A stretch of DNA of 64,000 nt from Chitinophaga sp. S165 (GTDB lineage: Bacteria > Bacteroidota > Bacteroidia > Chitinophagales > Chitinophagaceae): contig NZ_QGTG01000001.1 in assembly GCF_003182155.1 (NCBI RefSeq), forward strand, positions 974,390 to 1,038,389, read 5' to 3'. Both the position numbers and the translations under genes were made by a program. Positions within the stretch are counted from its first letter, which is position 1, and each line of letters begins with the position of its first letter. The notes under the pieces are model-generated. The model did not search any database and had not been told where the DNA came from. It saw only the letters and a list, made by a program, of their open reading frames with translations. Shown here one piece after another: positions 17,384-27,036 of the stretch.

Positions 17384-19204
17384 TCAATACCCAGCGTTCT
17401 GGTATTGTGTCTTATTCATATCAGCAACCGCGTCCAGCTGTCCTTTCGGAATAGGCCGCAACACGTGAAAATCCTTGATACCGGCGGCACCGTCCGGATT
17501 GTACGCCTTCACTCTTTCAATCAGTTTACCCCTCACCGCCAGGTCCGGCCAGCGCATGCTTTCACCGCACAGTTCACGGGTACGCTCATCCAGTATGAAG
17601 TCCAGCGTGATCTGCGACACATCATTCACCCTGATAGCATTGTACCTTGCCGTCACTTCACTTTCACTCAATCCCGGACGATACGCTGCACGTTGTTTTA
17701 ACACATTGATCAGACCTACTGCATCCGCAGGATGATTATCGCCTAACGCCGCTTCCGCCGCGATCAGGTATACTTCGGATAATTTGCTGACAACGAAAGG
17801 CCTTCCTCCCTGGTCGTTAGCCGCCAGTTTATTAGGGTCTTCATATTTACTCAGACTGGGATACATGTTCCTCGTCACCACAGGATCTATCGAACCACCG
17901 ATCAGGTAAAACTCTCTCGGAGCTATCACACGGTATGGTTTCAGTTTAGGCCCTGCGGGCGATATACCATTCAGTGAATCAGCGATCCTGTTGGTCTTCG
18001 CCATAATAAAGGCAGTGTCTACATTCGCAGTAAAGCCACCGCCTGTAACCGAAGCAATGTACACCGTACGGAAAGTCCCGTCGTAACGGCTGTCATTTGT
18101 TTTATCTGCAAAGGCTACATTGTACAGCCAGGGCGTCGGACAAAAACGTCGTATCGGTCTGCCGTACTGCACCGTCCTGGCGGATATCGGCTGTGTCGTG
18201 GAAGAAGCTTCAGGCGCTCTCACAGAAGTATAATCACCTACAAAATCATTATTAGCATCAATCCCTTTCATACCACCACCAATGCTGTTCGGGTTACCTA
18301 CTTCATTCGCATTGTTGTTACCGGGAATACGTTCCACCGCATACAAGATCTCCGCATTATAATCATTGCCCGGTCTGTGCACATCCGCATAATTCTGCTG
18401 CAACGCCACACCATAAAACGCCTGGTTGTTGATCAGCTCCATTGCCGTGTTATAGGCATTCGTGAAATCTGAGGGCTGTTTTGCCGCGGAATACGCCCGG
18501 GAGAGGTAAGCCTTCGACAGGAGGTGTAAAGCAGCTGATTTGGACAGTTTAAAGGCATTGGTAGGCCTTTTATCCGGCAGGTTCTCACTGGCAAAGGTCA
18601 GGTCTTCTATAATAACGTTATAATCCTTCACCAATACATCTGCAACCGGCAACCTGTTGAAACCCTGGAAAGCCGTTTCATTGAACACCAGGTCCCCGTT
18701 CCCGAGATCTACCGGTACTGCGCCAAACTGCTGTACAAGCAGCAGGTAATAAGCTGCTCTTAAGAACCTCGCTTCTCCCTGTATCACCTTCCGCTGATCT
18801 TCACTGATAGGTACTTCCGGTGCATACTGCACAATCGCATTCGCCAGATTGATATTCGAATAACTCCTGTTCCAGGGAGTGAGAATAGCCCCGTTCGCAA
18901 AGTCCAGCGTATAGTTCCCCAACGTCAGAAAATCCTGCGTACCGCCAGCGCCGTTACGAGGCTGCTCTGCATAGGTATATTCATCTGTACCACATACGGC
19001 AATGGCTACAGCGCCCTCCGGACCATAGTTGTACCGCATACCTGAATACAGCGCATTGACAGCATTCTGTAATCCTGCCGGTGTTTTGAAATACTCCGGA
19101 GAGAACACGGTGTAAGGACGCTCCTCCAGCTTTTTATTACAGCCGGTCACTGTTAACAGTAATCCGCCGGCCATTATCGTTAGAAACTGATATATAGGCT
19201 TCAT
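17384..19204 (-). CDS. SusD/RagB-family glycan-binding lipoprotein (xylan locus)
   Basis: This is the surface lipoprotein that forms the lid on the SusC channel and captures oligosaccharide. A lipoprotein signal ends in LLTVTGC. The SusD N-terminal helical repeats (EYFKTPAGLQNAVNALYSGMR) and the C-terminal region are present, with SKLSEVYLIAAEAAL and LDERTRELCGESMRWPDLAVRGKL. About 606 residues is normal. It follows susC by about 15 bp and precedes GH3 on the same strand. An ATG two codons upstream (19210) is the alternative start. Confidence 0.93.
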   Translation of the reverse strand: MKPIYQFLTIMAGGLLLTVTGCNKKLEERPYTVFSPEYFKTPAGLQNAVNALYSGMRYNYGPEGAVAIAVCGTDEYTYAEQPRNGAGGTQDFLTLGNYTLDFANGAILTPWNRSYSNINLANAIVQYAPEVPISEDQRKVIQGEARFLRAAYYLLLVQQFGAVPVDLGNGDLVFNETAFQGFNRLPVADVLVKDYNVIIEDLTFASENLPDKRPTNAFKLSKSAALHLLSKAYLSRAYSAAKQPSDFTNAYNTAMELINNQAFYGVALQQNYADVHRPGNDYNAEILYAVERIPGNNNANEVGNPNSIGGGMKGIDANNDFVGDYTSVRAPEASSTTQPISARTVQYGRPIRRFCPTPWLYNVAFADKTNDSRYDGTFRTVYIASVTGGGFTANVDTAFIMAKTNRIADSLNGISPAGPKLKPYRVIAPREFYLIGGSIDPVVTRNMYPSLSKYEDPNKLAANDQGGRPFVVSKLSEVYLIAAEAALGDNHPADAVGLINVLKQRAAYRPGLSESEVTARYNAIRVNDVSQITLDFILDERTRELCGESMRWPDLAVRGKLIERVKAYNPDGAAGIKDFHVLRPIPKGQLDAVADMNKTQYQNAGY

Positions 19205-19219
19205 ATGCATGCTAATGGT

Positions 19220-22200
19220 TTAAAGTGAGATATTGGCTCCAAGCGTGAAAGTCCTCATTGGCGGCGTGCCCAGGCCCACTGTAATAGAACCGTTCCCGTT
19301 AGTGTTCGGACGGATATTGCCCGGATCGGCCACACCCTGTGTACCTACGCCGGTCCCCTCGGGATCAACGCCTGTCTTATCAAAGAATGGAGAGAATATA
19401 GTAGCAACATTATCTACCGTCACATAAAAACGTACGGCCTGTGCATTCAACCGTTTCAGCAAAGGACCATTGAATGTATATCCCAGGTTGATGCTTCTGA
19501 TCTTTACAAAAGATGCATCGTAGTATCCCAGCGTGGTCCATGCAGTACTGATATTGCTGATAGTCGCCTGTGGTTTCGGGAACCAGTTGGAAGGATTGCT
19601 TTCCGTCCAGTAGTCTACCTTCAGACCATTACGCTTACCATCCATTACGGTCAGGTAAGCAGCATTCGGCTGATGCACCTGGCTGATAAGCGTTCCGCCG
19701 AAACGTGCATACATCACAATGCTCAGATCAATGCCCTTATAAGAGAACCTGTTGGTCAAACCACCCTGCAAACGTGCCTCCATACTGCCAATCACATAAC
19801 GGTCGTACAATGCGCTGATCTGCCCGTCAGGTTTACCTTCCGGACCACCATGATCTTCAAACTTGATCTGCCCCGGAATAGCGCCGTAAGTCGCTGCTTC
19901 AGCAGCTTCGTTACTTTGCCAGATACCCAGCTTTTTATAATCGTAAATAGCCGACATCGGGTGACCAACAAACAACTGATTAGCCACATCCTCCGTTACC
20001 TGGTTACTTAATTTCAGGATCTTGTTCCTGTTGAAGAACAGGTTCAGGTCAGTGCTCCAGGAGAACCCGCTCTTTGATCTGATATTTACTGATGATGCCG
20101 TGAACTCTAAACCCTTGTTCTGCATCTCACCAATGTTCGTCTGATAAGCGCCGGACACACCGGATGTAGGCGGCAGCGTTACACTATAGAGTATCCTGTT
20201 GGTCTTCGCATAATAGTAATCCAGTGATCCTGTCAGCCTGTTGTTAAACAAACCAAAGTCCACCCCGATATTGCGTGTTTGCGTATACTCCCACTGTAAA
20301 TTAGGATTAGGTAAGGTTGCCACCTGGTACCCTGTTACGATCGTACCGCCATAGTTATACCTGATCACATTACCCGGAGCAGTCAGGAAGTTATCGTTGG
20401 TCACAAGCCCCAGCGATGCATAAGGCAGTACCGCCTGATTGGAAGTTTGTCCCCATCCTGCACGGATCTTCAGGTCAGACAGGAACTTCACCTTACTCAT
20501 AAATGATTCCCTGCTGATATTCCATCCCGCCGATACTGCCGGATAAGAATGCCATTTCTGTCCGGGAGATAATCTTGAAGAACCATCCATGCGTCCCGTC
20601 AGTGTCAGCATAAAACGATCGTCATACACATAGTTCACCCTCGCCATATACGATAACAAGGCCCATGAACTTTCATCACCATCTACTACAGCAGCGGGCG
20701 TTGTATTGGATTGAGAGAGGTTATAGAATTGTACAAAATCTTCATTAATGGAATCTTTAGAAACGGAAGTAGAATGCATGTGGTTCTCCTGTACACTGTA
20801 CAAACCAGTAAAGCTGATACGATGTTTCTTGGCGATAGTTTTGTCGTAATACAACAGGTGCTCCAATGTATAACCCCATGCCTCTTCATTGAACACGGAA
20901 GCCGTATTGCCCTTGAAACCACGGAAGAACGCAGGATTGGCAGGTGTATTGGCACTCTGGAACTGATCGTTCTCCTGTTGCCTGAAACTCAGACCCAGGT
21001 TCACGCGGTAACGCAAACCCTCTAATATTTCATACTCGCCATACAAGCTGTTATTGGAAGTCATCCTGCGGATCTTATCCACCCAGTTATTATTGTTCCG
21101 CTGCAACAACAACGGACTATAAGTAGGATAATTGTTATCATCGATATTACCATTCGGCAAAGGGATCACATTGCCGGCGCTATCGTATGGAGGCATCAGC
21201 GGGCTCATTGCCAGCGTCGGGAACATCGTGTTCTGTGCCACGAATTGTGAACCATTGGTCACGCCCACCTGGTTAATAGTCGTGATACCCACCTTGATAC
21301 GTTTACCGATACGGCTGTCGATAGTAGCACGCAGTGAGTAACGCGTAAAGTCCTGTCCTGGCACTACTGCCTCCTCTTTATAGTAACCGCCACCCAGCGA
21401 GAAGGTATTACCGGCGTGCCCGCCGGATACCGTCAGGTTATGATTGCTACGATAACCGGTACCATACATCAGGTCCTGCCAGTCGGTACTTCTGCCACTG
21501 GCGATAGACTTCTGTTCTTCCGGCATGTAACCTTGTCCCCAGGTAGAAGTATCGCGCATGGTCTGGTATTCCTGCGGATTAAACACCGGGTATTTATTCG
21601 CCACCTTACTGAAGCCATGATAGCCGCTGTAAGCCACACGGGTATCGCCGCTCTTACCACGTTTGGTAGTAACGATAACAACACCGTTCGCACCTCTTGA
21701 GCCGTAAATAGCAGTAGCAGAAGCATCCTTGAGCACATCAATGGAAGCGATATCGTCAGGGTTCAGATCGTTGAGCGTACCTTCAAACGGAATACCATCC
21801 ACAACGAACAGGGGTTCATTGGAACCACTGATCGATCTTGTACCTCTTATCCTGATCTGCGCACCTGCGCCGGGCGTGGTACCTGCACGCTGGATCTCCA
21901 GACCGGCGGCACGCCCCTGTAATGCCTGTTGTACGTTGGCTACGGGCACTTCTCTGAGGGTGGTTTCATTTACGGAAACGACAGACCCTGTCACATCTTT
22001 ACGCTTCTGCGTACCATAACCGATCACCACTACTTCTCCTATATCTTTTGAAACAGGCAATAACTGTACGGTGATAGTTGTCTGATCGCCGACCACTATT
22101 TCCTTCTCTCCAAATCCCATACTTGTAACGACCAATACGGCCTGCGGGCCGGCAGTAATGGTAAACTCTCCGCTGACGTTGGTCACGGTACCATTCACTG

Positions 22201-22393
22201 TACCCTTCACCTGTACCGTAGCGCCGATAACCGGTGTCCCCAGGTCACTGATAACCCTGCCTTTTACTGTTTTATCCTGCTGAGCAAGACTTACCGCAGG
22301 AATGACAAGCTGGCAAATAAGCATAACGGCAAGCCAGAAAGCCGTATACTTCCGCCATTTCCCCCTATAGCATTGTAAATGTAAATTGACCAT
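19220..22393 (-). CDS. SusC/RagA-family TonB-dependent outer-membrane receptor (xylan locus)
   Basis: This energised outer-membrane channel imports oligosaccharides together with the SusD encoded downstream. After the signal sequence come the carboxypeptidase-like domain (TVKGRVISDLGTPVIGATVQVKG) and the plug, with EVVVIGYGTQKRKDVTGSV and FVVDGIPFEGTLNDLNPDDI. A long beta-barrel ends in an aromatic-rich strand. The ATG at 22393 is chosen because an operator-like element lies at 22420-22434. The ATG at 22444 would place that element inside the gene and add a non-signal-like leader. Confidence 0.94.
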   Translation of the reverse strand: MVNLHLQCYRGKWRKYTAFWLAVMLICQLVIPAVSLAQQDKTVKGRVISDLGTPVIGATVQVKGTVNGTVTNVSGEFTITAGPQAVLVVTSMGFGEKEIVVGDQTTITVQLLPVSKDIGEVVVIGYGTQKRKDVTGSVVSVNETTLREVPVANVQQALQGRAAGLEIQRAGTTPGAGAQIRIRGTRSISGSNEPLFVVDGIPFEGTLNDLNPDDIASIDVLKDASATAIYGSRGANGVVIVTTKRGKSGDTRVAYSGYHGFSKVANKYPVFNPQEYQTMRDTSTWGQGYMPEEQKSIASGRSTDWQDLMYGTGYRSNHNLTVSGGHAGNTFSLGGGYYKEEAVVPGQDFTRYSLRATIDSRIGKRIKVGITTINQVGVTNGSQFVAQNTMFPTLAMSPLMPPYDSAGNVIPLPNGNIDDNNYPTYSPLLLQRNNNNWVDKIRRMTSNNSLYGEYEILEGLRYRVNLGLSFRQQENDQFQSANTPANPAFFRGFKGNTASVFNEEAWGYTLEHLLYYDKTIAKKHRISFTGLYSVQENHMHSTSVSKDSINEDFVQFYNLSQSNTTPAAVVDGDESSWALLSYMARVNYVYDDRFMLTLTGRMDGSSRLSPGQKWHSYPAVSAGWNISRESFMSKVKFLSDLKIRAGWGQTSNQAVLPYASLGLVTNDNFLTAPGNVIRYNYGGTIVTGYQVATLPNPNLQWEYTQTRNIGVDFGLFNNRLTGSLDYYYAKTNRILYSVTLPPTSGVSGAYQTNIGEMQNKGLEFTASSVNIRSKSGFSWSTDLNLFFNRNKILKLSNQVTEDVANQLFVGHPMSAIYDYKKLGIWQSNEAAEAATYGAIPGQIKFEDHGGPEGKPDGQISALYDRYVIGSMEARLQGGLTNRFSYKGIDLSIVMYARFGGTLISQVHQPNAAYLTVMDGKRNGLKVDYWTESNPSNWFPKPQATISNISTAWTTLGYYDASFVKIRSINLGYTFNGPLLKRLNAQAVRFYVTVDNVATIFSPFFDKTGVDPEGTGVGTQGVADPGNIRPNTNGNGSITVGLGTPPMRTFTLGANISL

Positions 22394-22419
22394 TTTCCCG
22401 TATTTTGTTAGATGTAAAT

Positions 22420-22434
22420 GAAATCGGTTGTAAT
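22420..22434 (-). promoter_or_regulatory. LacI-type operator-like site upstream of susC
   Basis: On the minus strand the element reads ATTACAACCGATTTC, sharing ACAACCGATT with the palindrome in front of the lacI-family gene. It starts 27 bp before the chosen susC start. This is a plausible binding site for the local regulator. Confidence 0.55.
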
Positions 22435-22700
22435 CCCACCGCAATCAATACCTGTCTGGATAACGTGAACACTTCAGCGCAGCCGGTCATGCCGCAGCCG
22501 ATCAAATCTGCCGGTAATTTTATGAAGTCACAGTAAAGGGTTGCTTATAGCCTTGAGCAGGCGGGAAATGAGCTGTCTGTTTTTCATTAAACCGTTGGCA
22601 CGAGCCTTCTTTCGTTTATTTCGTGGAACCCTTAAGAATGTGCTTACATTTGTGGAATCTTTTTGTCTGTCTTTTCAGACACGAATATAGCAATTTTAAT

Positions 22701-22726
22701 AAAAAATACAACCGATTGTATTTTTT
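22701..22726 (+). promoter_or_regulatory. LacI-family operator, autoregulatory
   Basis: An inverted repeat with 11-bp exact arms (AAAAAATACAA and TTGTATTTTTT) flanks CCGA. It lies 46 bp before the ATG of the LacI-family gene. The CAACCGATTG core has the central CG typical of LacI-family operators and recurs in front of susC and of the GH67 gene. Confidence 0.75.
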
Positions 22727-22771
22727 AGATAAAATATTTCTACTTTTATTTGTACAGGAAACATCCTTGTC

Positions 22772-23809
22772 ATGTCAGAAGAAAAAGAAATCACGATCTA
22801 CGATATAGCCAAACATCTGAACATTTCGCCTACTACGGTCAGCCGCGGACTGAAGGACCATCCCACCATTAATATAAAGACGCGCAAGAAGATCGCTGAA
22901 GCGGCCCGCCAGCTGGGCTACCGCTCCAACACCTTTGCCAGCAGTCTTCGCAGCAAGCGTACCGAGACGCTGGGGGTTATTGTTCCCAGGCTGAATAGTA
23001 ATTTCATGTCGTCTGTACTGGCAGGCATGGAGAACGCCGCCAGCAGGGAAGGTTACAATCTGATCATAGCACAGTCGCTGGAACAGGCCGACAAGGAAAT
23101 GGAGAACGTGATGACCATGTTCAATAAGAGAGTGGACGGGCTATTGGTATCTCTCGCCTATGGTACAGAAAGCATCCGTCACTTTGATGTGTTCTTTAAC
23201 AAAAAGATCCCGGTTATCTTTTTTGACCGCGTAGCCGCGCATCCTGACAGCACCAGTATCATCATCGATAACTTCACGGCCGCTTACCAGGTTACCCGGC
23301 ACCTTATTATGCAAGGCCATAAACGCATTATGCACCTGGGTGGCAATATGTTACTGAATGTATATTCCGAACGATTAAGAGGCTATAAACAGGCATTACA
23401 GGACCATAAACTGCCTTTTGAAGAGAAGCTGGTCATGACAGGCAATCTTACCGAAGAATGCGGCACAGACATCGCGAAACAGCTCCTGAAACTGAAACCT
23501 AAAGACAGGCCCGAAGCCGTCTTCTGCGCCAACGATACTGCCGCCGTATATTGTATGATCGCCCTCAAGAACGCCGGCGTCAGCATTCCCGAAGAAATCG
23601 CCTTTGCCGGTTTCAATAATGATCCGATCAGCAGGGTGATAGAACCGAACCTCACCACCGTGAACTATCCTGGCTATAATATGGGGCAGGCCGCTGTGAC
23701 AGCACTTGCCAATCACCTTAACGGAGACGCCAGCATCACCGACACGAATACGATCGTACTGAGATCTGAACTGATTATCAGAGCATCCTCCGGAAAAAGG
23801 GAGCAATAA
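22772..23809 (+). CDS. LacI-family transcriptional regulator of the xylan locus
   Basis: The protein has 345 residues. The N-terminal helix-turn-helix is clear (TIYDIAKHLNISPTTVSRGLKDH, residues about 8-30), followed by the hinge and a periplasmic-binding-protein-like sugar domain (TLGVIVPRLNSNFMSSVLAGMENAA, then FNNDPISRVIEPNLTTV). It is divergent from susC and about 1.1 kb from the GH67 gene. The same operator core precedes itself, susC and GH67, so it probably controls both arms of the locus. The effector, probably a glucuronate- or xylose-derived compound, is inference. The stop is adjacent to that of the convergent gene at 23810. Confidence 0.94.
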   Translation: MSEEKEITIYDIAKHLNISPTTVSRGLKDHPTINIKTRKKIAEAARQLGYRSNTFASSLRSKRTETLGVIVPRLNSNFMSSVLAGMENAASREGYNLIIAQSLEQADKEMENVMTMFNKRVDGLLVSLAYGTESIRHFDVFFNKKIPVIFFDRVAAHPDSTSIIIDNFTAAYQVTRHLIMQGHKRIMHLGGNMLLNVYSERLRGYKQALQDHKLPFEEKLVMTGNLTEECGTDIAKQLLKLKPKDRPEAVFCANDTAAVYCMIALKNAGVSIPEEIAFAGFNNDPISRVIEPNLTTVNYPGYNMGQAAVTALANHLNGDASITDTNTIVLRSELIIRASSGKREQ

Positions 23810-24277
23810 CTACAACGCTCCCACAATAGTGCATTTGCTGAGATACTCCCTGTTGAAATAATCTGTATAATGAGCTGTTCTCCGCAGCTGCATTGTCTTT
23901 ATATTCAATTCCCACACAGCCGCATCAAGGTATAATATACCCACCAGCAGTTCTACCGTCTCCTCATCTTTCTGGCGCATATCAAATACAGGATCTGTAT
24001 CGATCGTTATTACTTCCTCTTCATCATGTTCCCCTTCATACCAGACAGTCAGTTCAAAATCTCCCGCCATTACGGCCCAGTCTTCATTCTCACTGATCAA
24101 TCCACAGGTCGGGTTACCATAGAACCAGTTCAGATAAGTTACATCCCTCGTCTCCAGGTGCAGCAGATAAGCATTCTCGGATTGACTTACAATCCTCCGC
24201 TGCTTACCTATAATGTATTTATCAGCCCCACTAAGGGTGAAATACGCGTTATATAAATTCGTAAACAATTCTGACAT
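23810..24277 (-). CDS. Hypothetical cytosolic protein
   Basis: An acidic protein of about 155 residues begins MSELFTNLYNAYF and ends with SKCTIVGAL. It has alternating strands (YLLHLETRDVTYLNWFYGNPTCG, WAVMAGDFELTVWYEG) and no signal or membrane segment. I do not recognise the family. The frame is open further upstream to 24433, but that part runs into tandem-repeat DNA, so the ATG at 24277 is preferred. It is convergent with the lacI-family gene, with no space between the stop codons. Confidence 0.6.
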   Translation of the reverse strand: MSELFTNLYNAYFTLSGADKYIIGKQRRIVSQSENAYLLHLETRDVTYLNWFYGNPTCGLISENEDWAVMAGDFELTVWYEGEHDEEEVITIDTDPVFDMRQKDEETVELLVGILYLDAAVWELNIKTMQLRRTAHYTDYFNREYLSKCTIVGAL

Positions 24278-24412
24278 AGCGGCTGCAAAGTAATGGAACT
24301 CTTGTTTTATATACAAATCATGGGGACAAAAATATCCATGTAATCCGCTACCCGCTTGTTTCTGACTTGGGATGAAACAAATGAGCCCAATTTGTTTCCA
24401 CGGGGTTGTCAC

Positions 24413-24725
24413 CCCGGGGAAACGTTTGAACACGCAACACCGCTACCGACGAAACACACGAACACCACCGGGGAAACGTTTGAACACGCAACACCCCCAC
24501 CGGCAAACACACGAACACCACCGGGGAAACGTTTGAACACGCAACACCCCCTACGACGAAACACACGAACGCCACCGGGGAAACGTTTGAACACGCAACA
24601 CCCCACCGACGAAACACACGAACGCCACCGGGGAAACGTTTGAACACGCAACACCCCTACCGACGAAACACACGAACGCCACCGGGGAAACGTTTGAACA
24701 CGCAACACCCCCACCGGCAAACAAA
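24413..24725. repeat. 53/54-bp tandem repeat, about six copies
   Basis: The motif GGGGAAACGTTTGAACACGC recurs with AAACGTTT starting at 24420, 24474, 24527, 24581, 24634 and 24688. Spacing alternates between 54 and 53 bp. Each unit contains the palindrome AAACGTTT and a C-rich, purine-poor part (ACCGACGAAACACACGAAC). Because 53 and 54 are mixed, no reading frame stays constant across it, so it is not coding. It lies between a hypothetical gene and the GH67 promoter region. Confidence 0.9.
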
Positions 24726-24826
24726 TGAACCCGCAAAGCATATCATTGAACACCAAACAATCCGCCACACATATCCCCGCTCCCCAAAAACAAATCTTTG
24801 TAATTAAAATTCTTTTACCGACTTTT

Positions 24827-24842
24827 ACGCAACCGATTGTAA
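24827..24842 (+). promoter_or_regulatory. LacI-type operator-like site upstream of the GH67 gene
   Basis: The sequence ACGCAACCGATTGTAA lies 27 bp before the chosen ATG and contains the CAACCGATTG core identical to that in the lacI-family palindrome at 22701. It fits a repressor site overlapping the transcription start. Confidence 0.6.
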
Positions 24843-24868
24843 TTTTTATTTCAACCAACAGCCCCGTT

Positions 24869-27013
24869 ATGAAAAACACACTGTTGCTGATGCTCTTACT
24901 GTGCTGTATACAGCCTTTACGGGCCGAAGACGGATATGATCTCTGGCTCCGGTATAAACGGATTGACAATAACGCCCTGTTATCCACCTACAGGAGAACC
25001 ATCGCTGCTATTCACATAGCTGGCAATTCCCTTGTTATGGATGCGGTAAAGAAAGAATTAGACCAGGGCCTGAATGGGTTACTGCAAGCGCACATACCTT
25101 TCACCAACGGACAACCTGTCAACAACACACTCATCGTTGGCACAACTTCAACGCTTGCAGCTTTGAAATTATTCCCGAAGGATGATCTCCAGCAACTTGG
25201 GACTGAAGGTTTCCGCATTACGTCCAGGACAGTTGCCGGGAAGGTTTGTACAGTCATCACAGCCAATACAGATATAGGCGTGCTTTACGGTGCCTTCCAT
25301 TTTCTCCGCCTGATACAGACCCTGCAACCTGTTGCAAACCTGAATATCACCTCAACTCCCCGTGTTAAACTCAGACTGCTGAACCACTGGGATAACCTTA
25401 ACAGGTATGTTGAACGCGGATACGCTGGTATCTCTATCTGGAACTGGCATACCTTGCCTGAGTATATAGATGACCGTTATATCGATTATGCCCGGGCAAA
25501 CGCCTCTATCGGTATTAACGGTACAGTACTCAACAACGTCAATGCCAACGCGACCGTCCTTACAGCACCCTACCTCCACAAGGTAGCTGCGCTGGCGGAC
25601 GTACTTCGCCCGTATGGCATCAAAGTATATCTCAGCGCCCGATTCAGTGCGCCGATGGAGATCGGACACCTGAATACCGCCGATCCTCTAAACGATACCG
25701 TACGCCAATGGTGGCAAGCCAAAGCTAAAGAGATCTATACCATGATCCCCGACTTTGGAGGCTTTCTTGTTAAGGCAAACAGCGAAGGCCAACCAGGCCC
25801 GCAAAGCTATGGCCGCACGCATGCTGACGGCGCTAATATGCTGGCAGACGCGCTCTCGCCACTTGGAGGTATCGTTATCTGGCGAGCCTTTGTATACGAC
25901 CCCGAGGCAAATGATCGCTTCAAACAAGCTTATGATGAATTCACTCCGCTGGATGGAAAATTCCGTAAGAACGTACTGGTACAGGTAAAGAATGGCCCCA
26001 TCGATTTCCAGCCAAGAGAGCCCTTCTCTCCCCTGTTCGGCGCTATGCCGAAAACACCTTTGATGATGGAGTTCCAGCTCACGCAGGAATACCTCGGCCA
26101 GGGCACACACCTCGTTTACGAAGCACCCCTGTTCAAAGAAGTATTGGATGCAGATACACATAGCAAAGGAAAAAACAGCACAGTGGCAAAGATCGTAGAC
26201 GGCACCCTCAACGATCATACGCTTTCCGGTATCGCAGGAGTAGCCAATATCGGTAATGAACGCAACTGGACAAACCATCCTTTCGGTCAGGCAAACTGGT
26301 ATGCGCTCGGCAGACTTTCATGGGATTACTCTTTGAGCAGCGAACAGATCGCCTCAGAATGGATTCGTCAAACGTTCAGCAATGACCCAACAGTGGTCAA
26401 CACTATCAGGAACATCATGCTAACCTCCCGTGAGGCTGTTGTTAACTATATGACGCCACTTGGCCTGCATCATATCATGGGAAATGGACATCACTACGGC
26501 CCTGCACCCTGGAGCAATAAAGCGCCCAGGCCAGACTGGGACCCTGTATATTATCATAAAGCAGACGCGAAAGGGGTCGGCTTCGACAGGACAGCCTCCG
26601 GCTCTAACGCACTGCAACAGTATCAACCTGCCGTACGTCAGTTATATGCCGACAGCAACGCCTGCAGCGACCAATACCTGCTATGGTTCCATCATGTCAG
26701 CTGGCAGCATAAAATGCATTCCGGCAGAACCTTATGGAATGAGCTTTGCCATAAATACCAGGAAGGCGTCGACTCCGTCAGCGCCATGCAACAACAATGG
26801 AGGCAGTTAAAGAAACATATTGATCCGGAGAGATTCCACCAGGTAGAAATGTTGCTGGCCATTCAGCACAAAGATGCCATCTGGTGGAGGAATGCATGCC
26901 TGCTTTATTTTCAGACATTCTCCGGAATGCCTTTCCCGGCAGGATATGAACAACCGGACCATACACTCGGATATTATCAACAAGAACGTTTCCCTTATGC
27001 ACCAGGGAACTGA
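24869..27013 (+). CDS. aguA: GH67 alpha-glucuronidase
   Basis: This enzyme removes alpha-1,2-linked (4-O-methyl)glucuronic acid from xylo-oligosaccharides. A signal peptide (MKNTLLLMLLLCCIQPLRA) is followed by EDGYDLWLRY, the usual GH67 start. Diagnostic blocks are LRLLNHWDNLN, GINGTVLNNVNA, GGFLVKANSEGQPGPQSYGR, which contains the likely catalytic acid, and WNELCHKYQEGV near the end. Length, about 714 residues, is normal. The ATG at 24869 is chosen because a signal peptide follows it and an operator-like site precedes it. An SDR gene and an acetylesterase gene follow on the same strand. Confidence 0.94.
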   Translation: MKNTLLLMLLLCCIQPLRAEDGYDLWLRYKRIDNNALLSTYRRTIAAIHIAGNSLVMDAVKKELDQGLNGLLQAHIPFTNGQPVNNTLIVGTTSTLAALKLFPKDDLQQLGTEGFRITSRTVAGKVCTVITANTDIGVLYGAFHFLRLIQTLQPVANLNITSTPRVKLRLLNHWDNLNRYVERGYAGISIWNWHTLPEYIDDRYIDYARANASIGINGTVLNNVNANATVLTAPYLHKVAALADVLRPYGIKVYLSARFSAPMEIGHLNTADPLNDTVRQWWQAKAKEIYTMIPDFGGFLVKANSEGQPGPQSYGRTHADGANMLADALSPLGGIVIWRAFVYDPEANDRFKQAYDEFTPLDGKFRKNVLVQVKNGPIDFQPREPFSPLFGAMPKTPLMMEFQLTQEYLGQGTHLVYEAPLFKEVLDADTHSKGKNSTVAKIVDGTLNDHTLSGIAGVANIGNERNWTNHPFGQANWYALGRLSWDYSLSSEQIASEWIRQTFSNDPTVVNTIRNIMLTSREAVVNYMTPLGLHHIMGNGHHYGPAPWSNKAPRPDWDPVYYHKADAKGVGFDRTASGSNALQQYQPAVRQLYADSNACSDQYLLWFHHVSWQHKMHSGRTLWNELCHKYQEGVDSVSAMQQQWRQLKKHIDPERFHQVEMLLAIQHKDAIWWRNACLLYFQTFSGMPFPAGYEQPDHTLGYYQQERFPYAPGN

Positions 27014-27036
27014 TACACCTTAATAAACAGATCGAT

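Noticed and set aside
24409-24987. Long minus-strand frames rich in FKRFPGGVRVF-like repeats
   Set aside because: They are translations of the 53/54-bp tandem repeat; the alternating period breaks every frame and shows the region is not coding.
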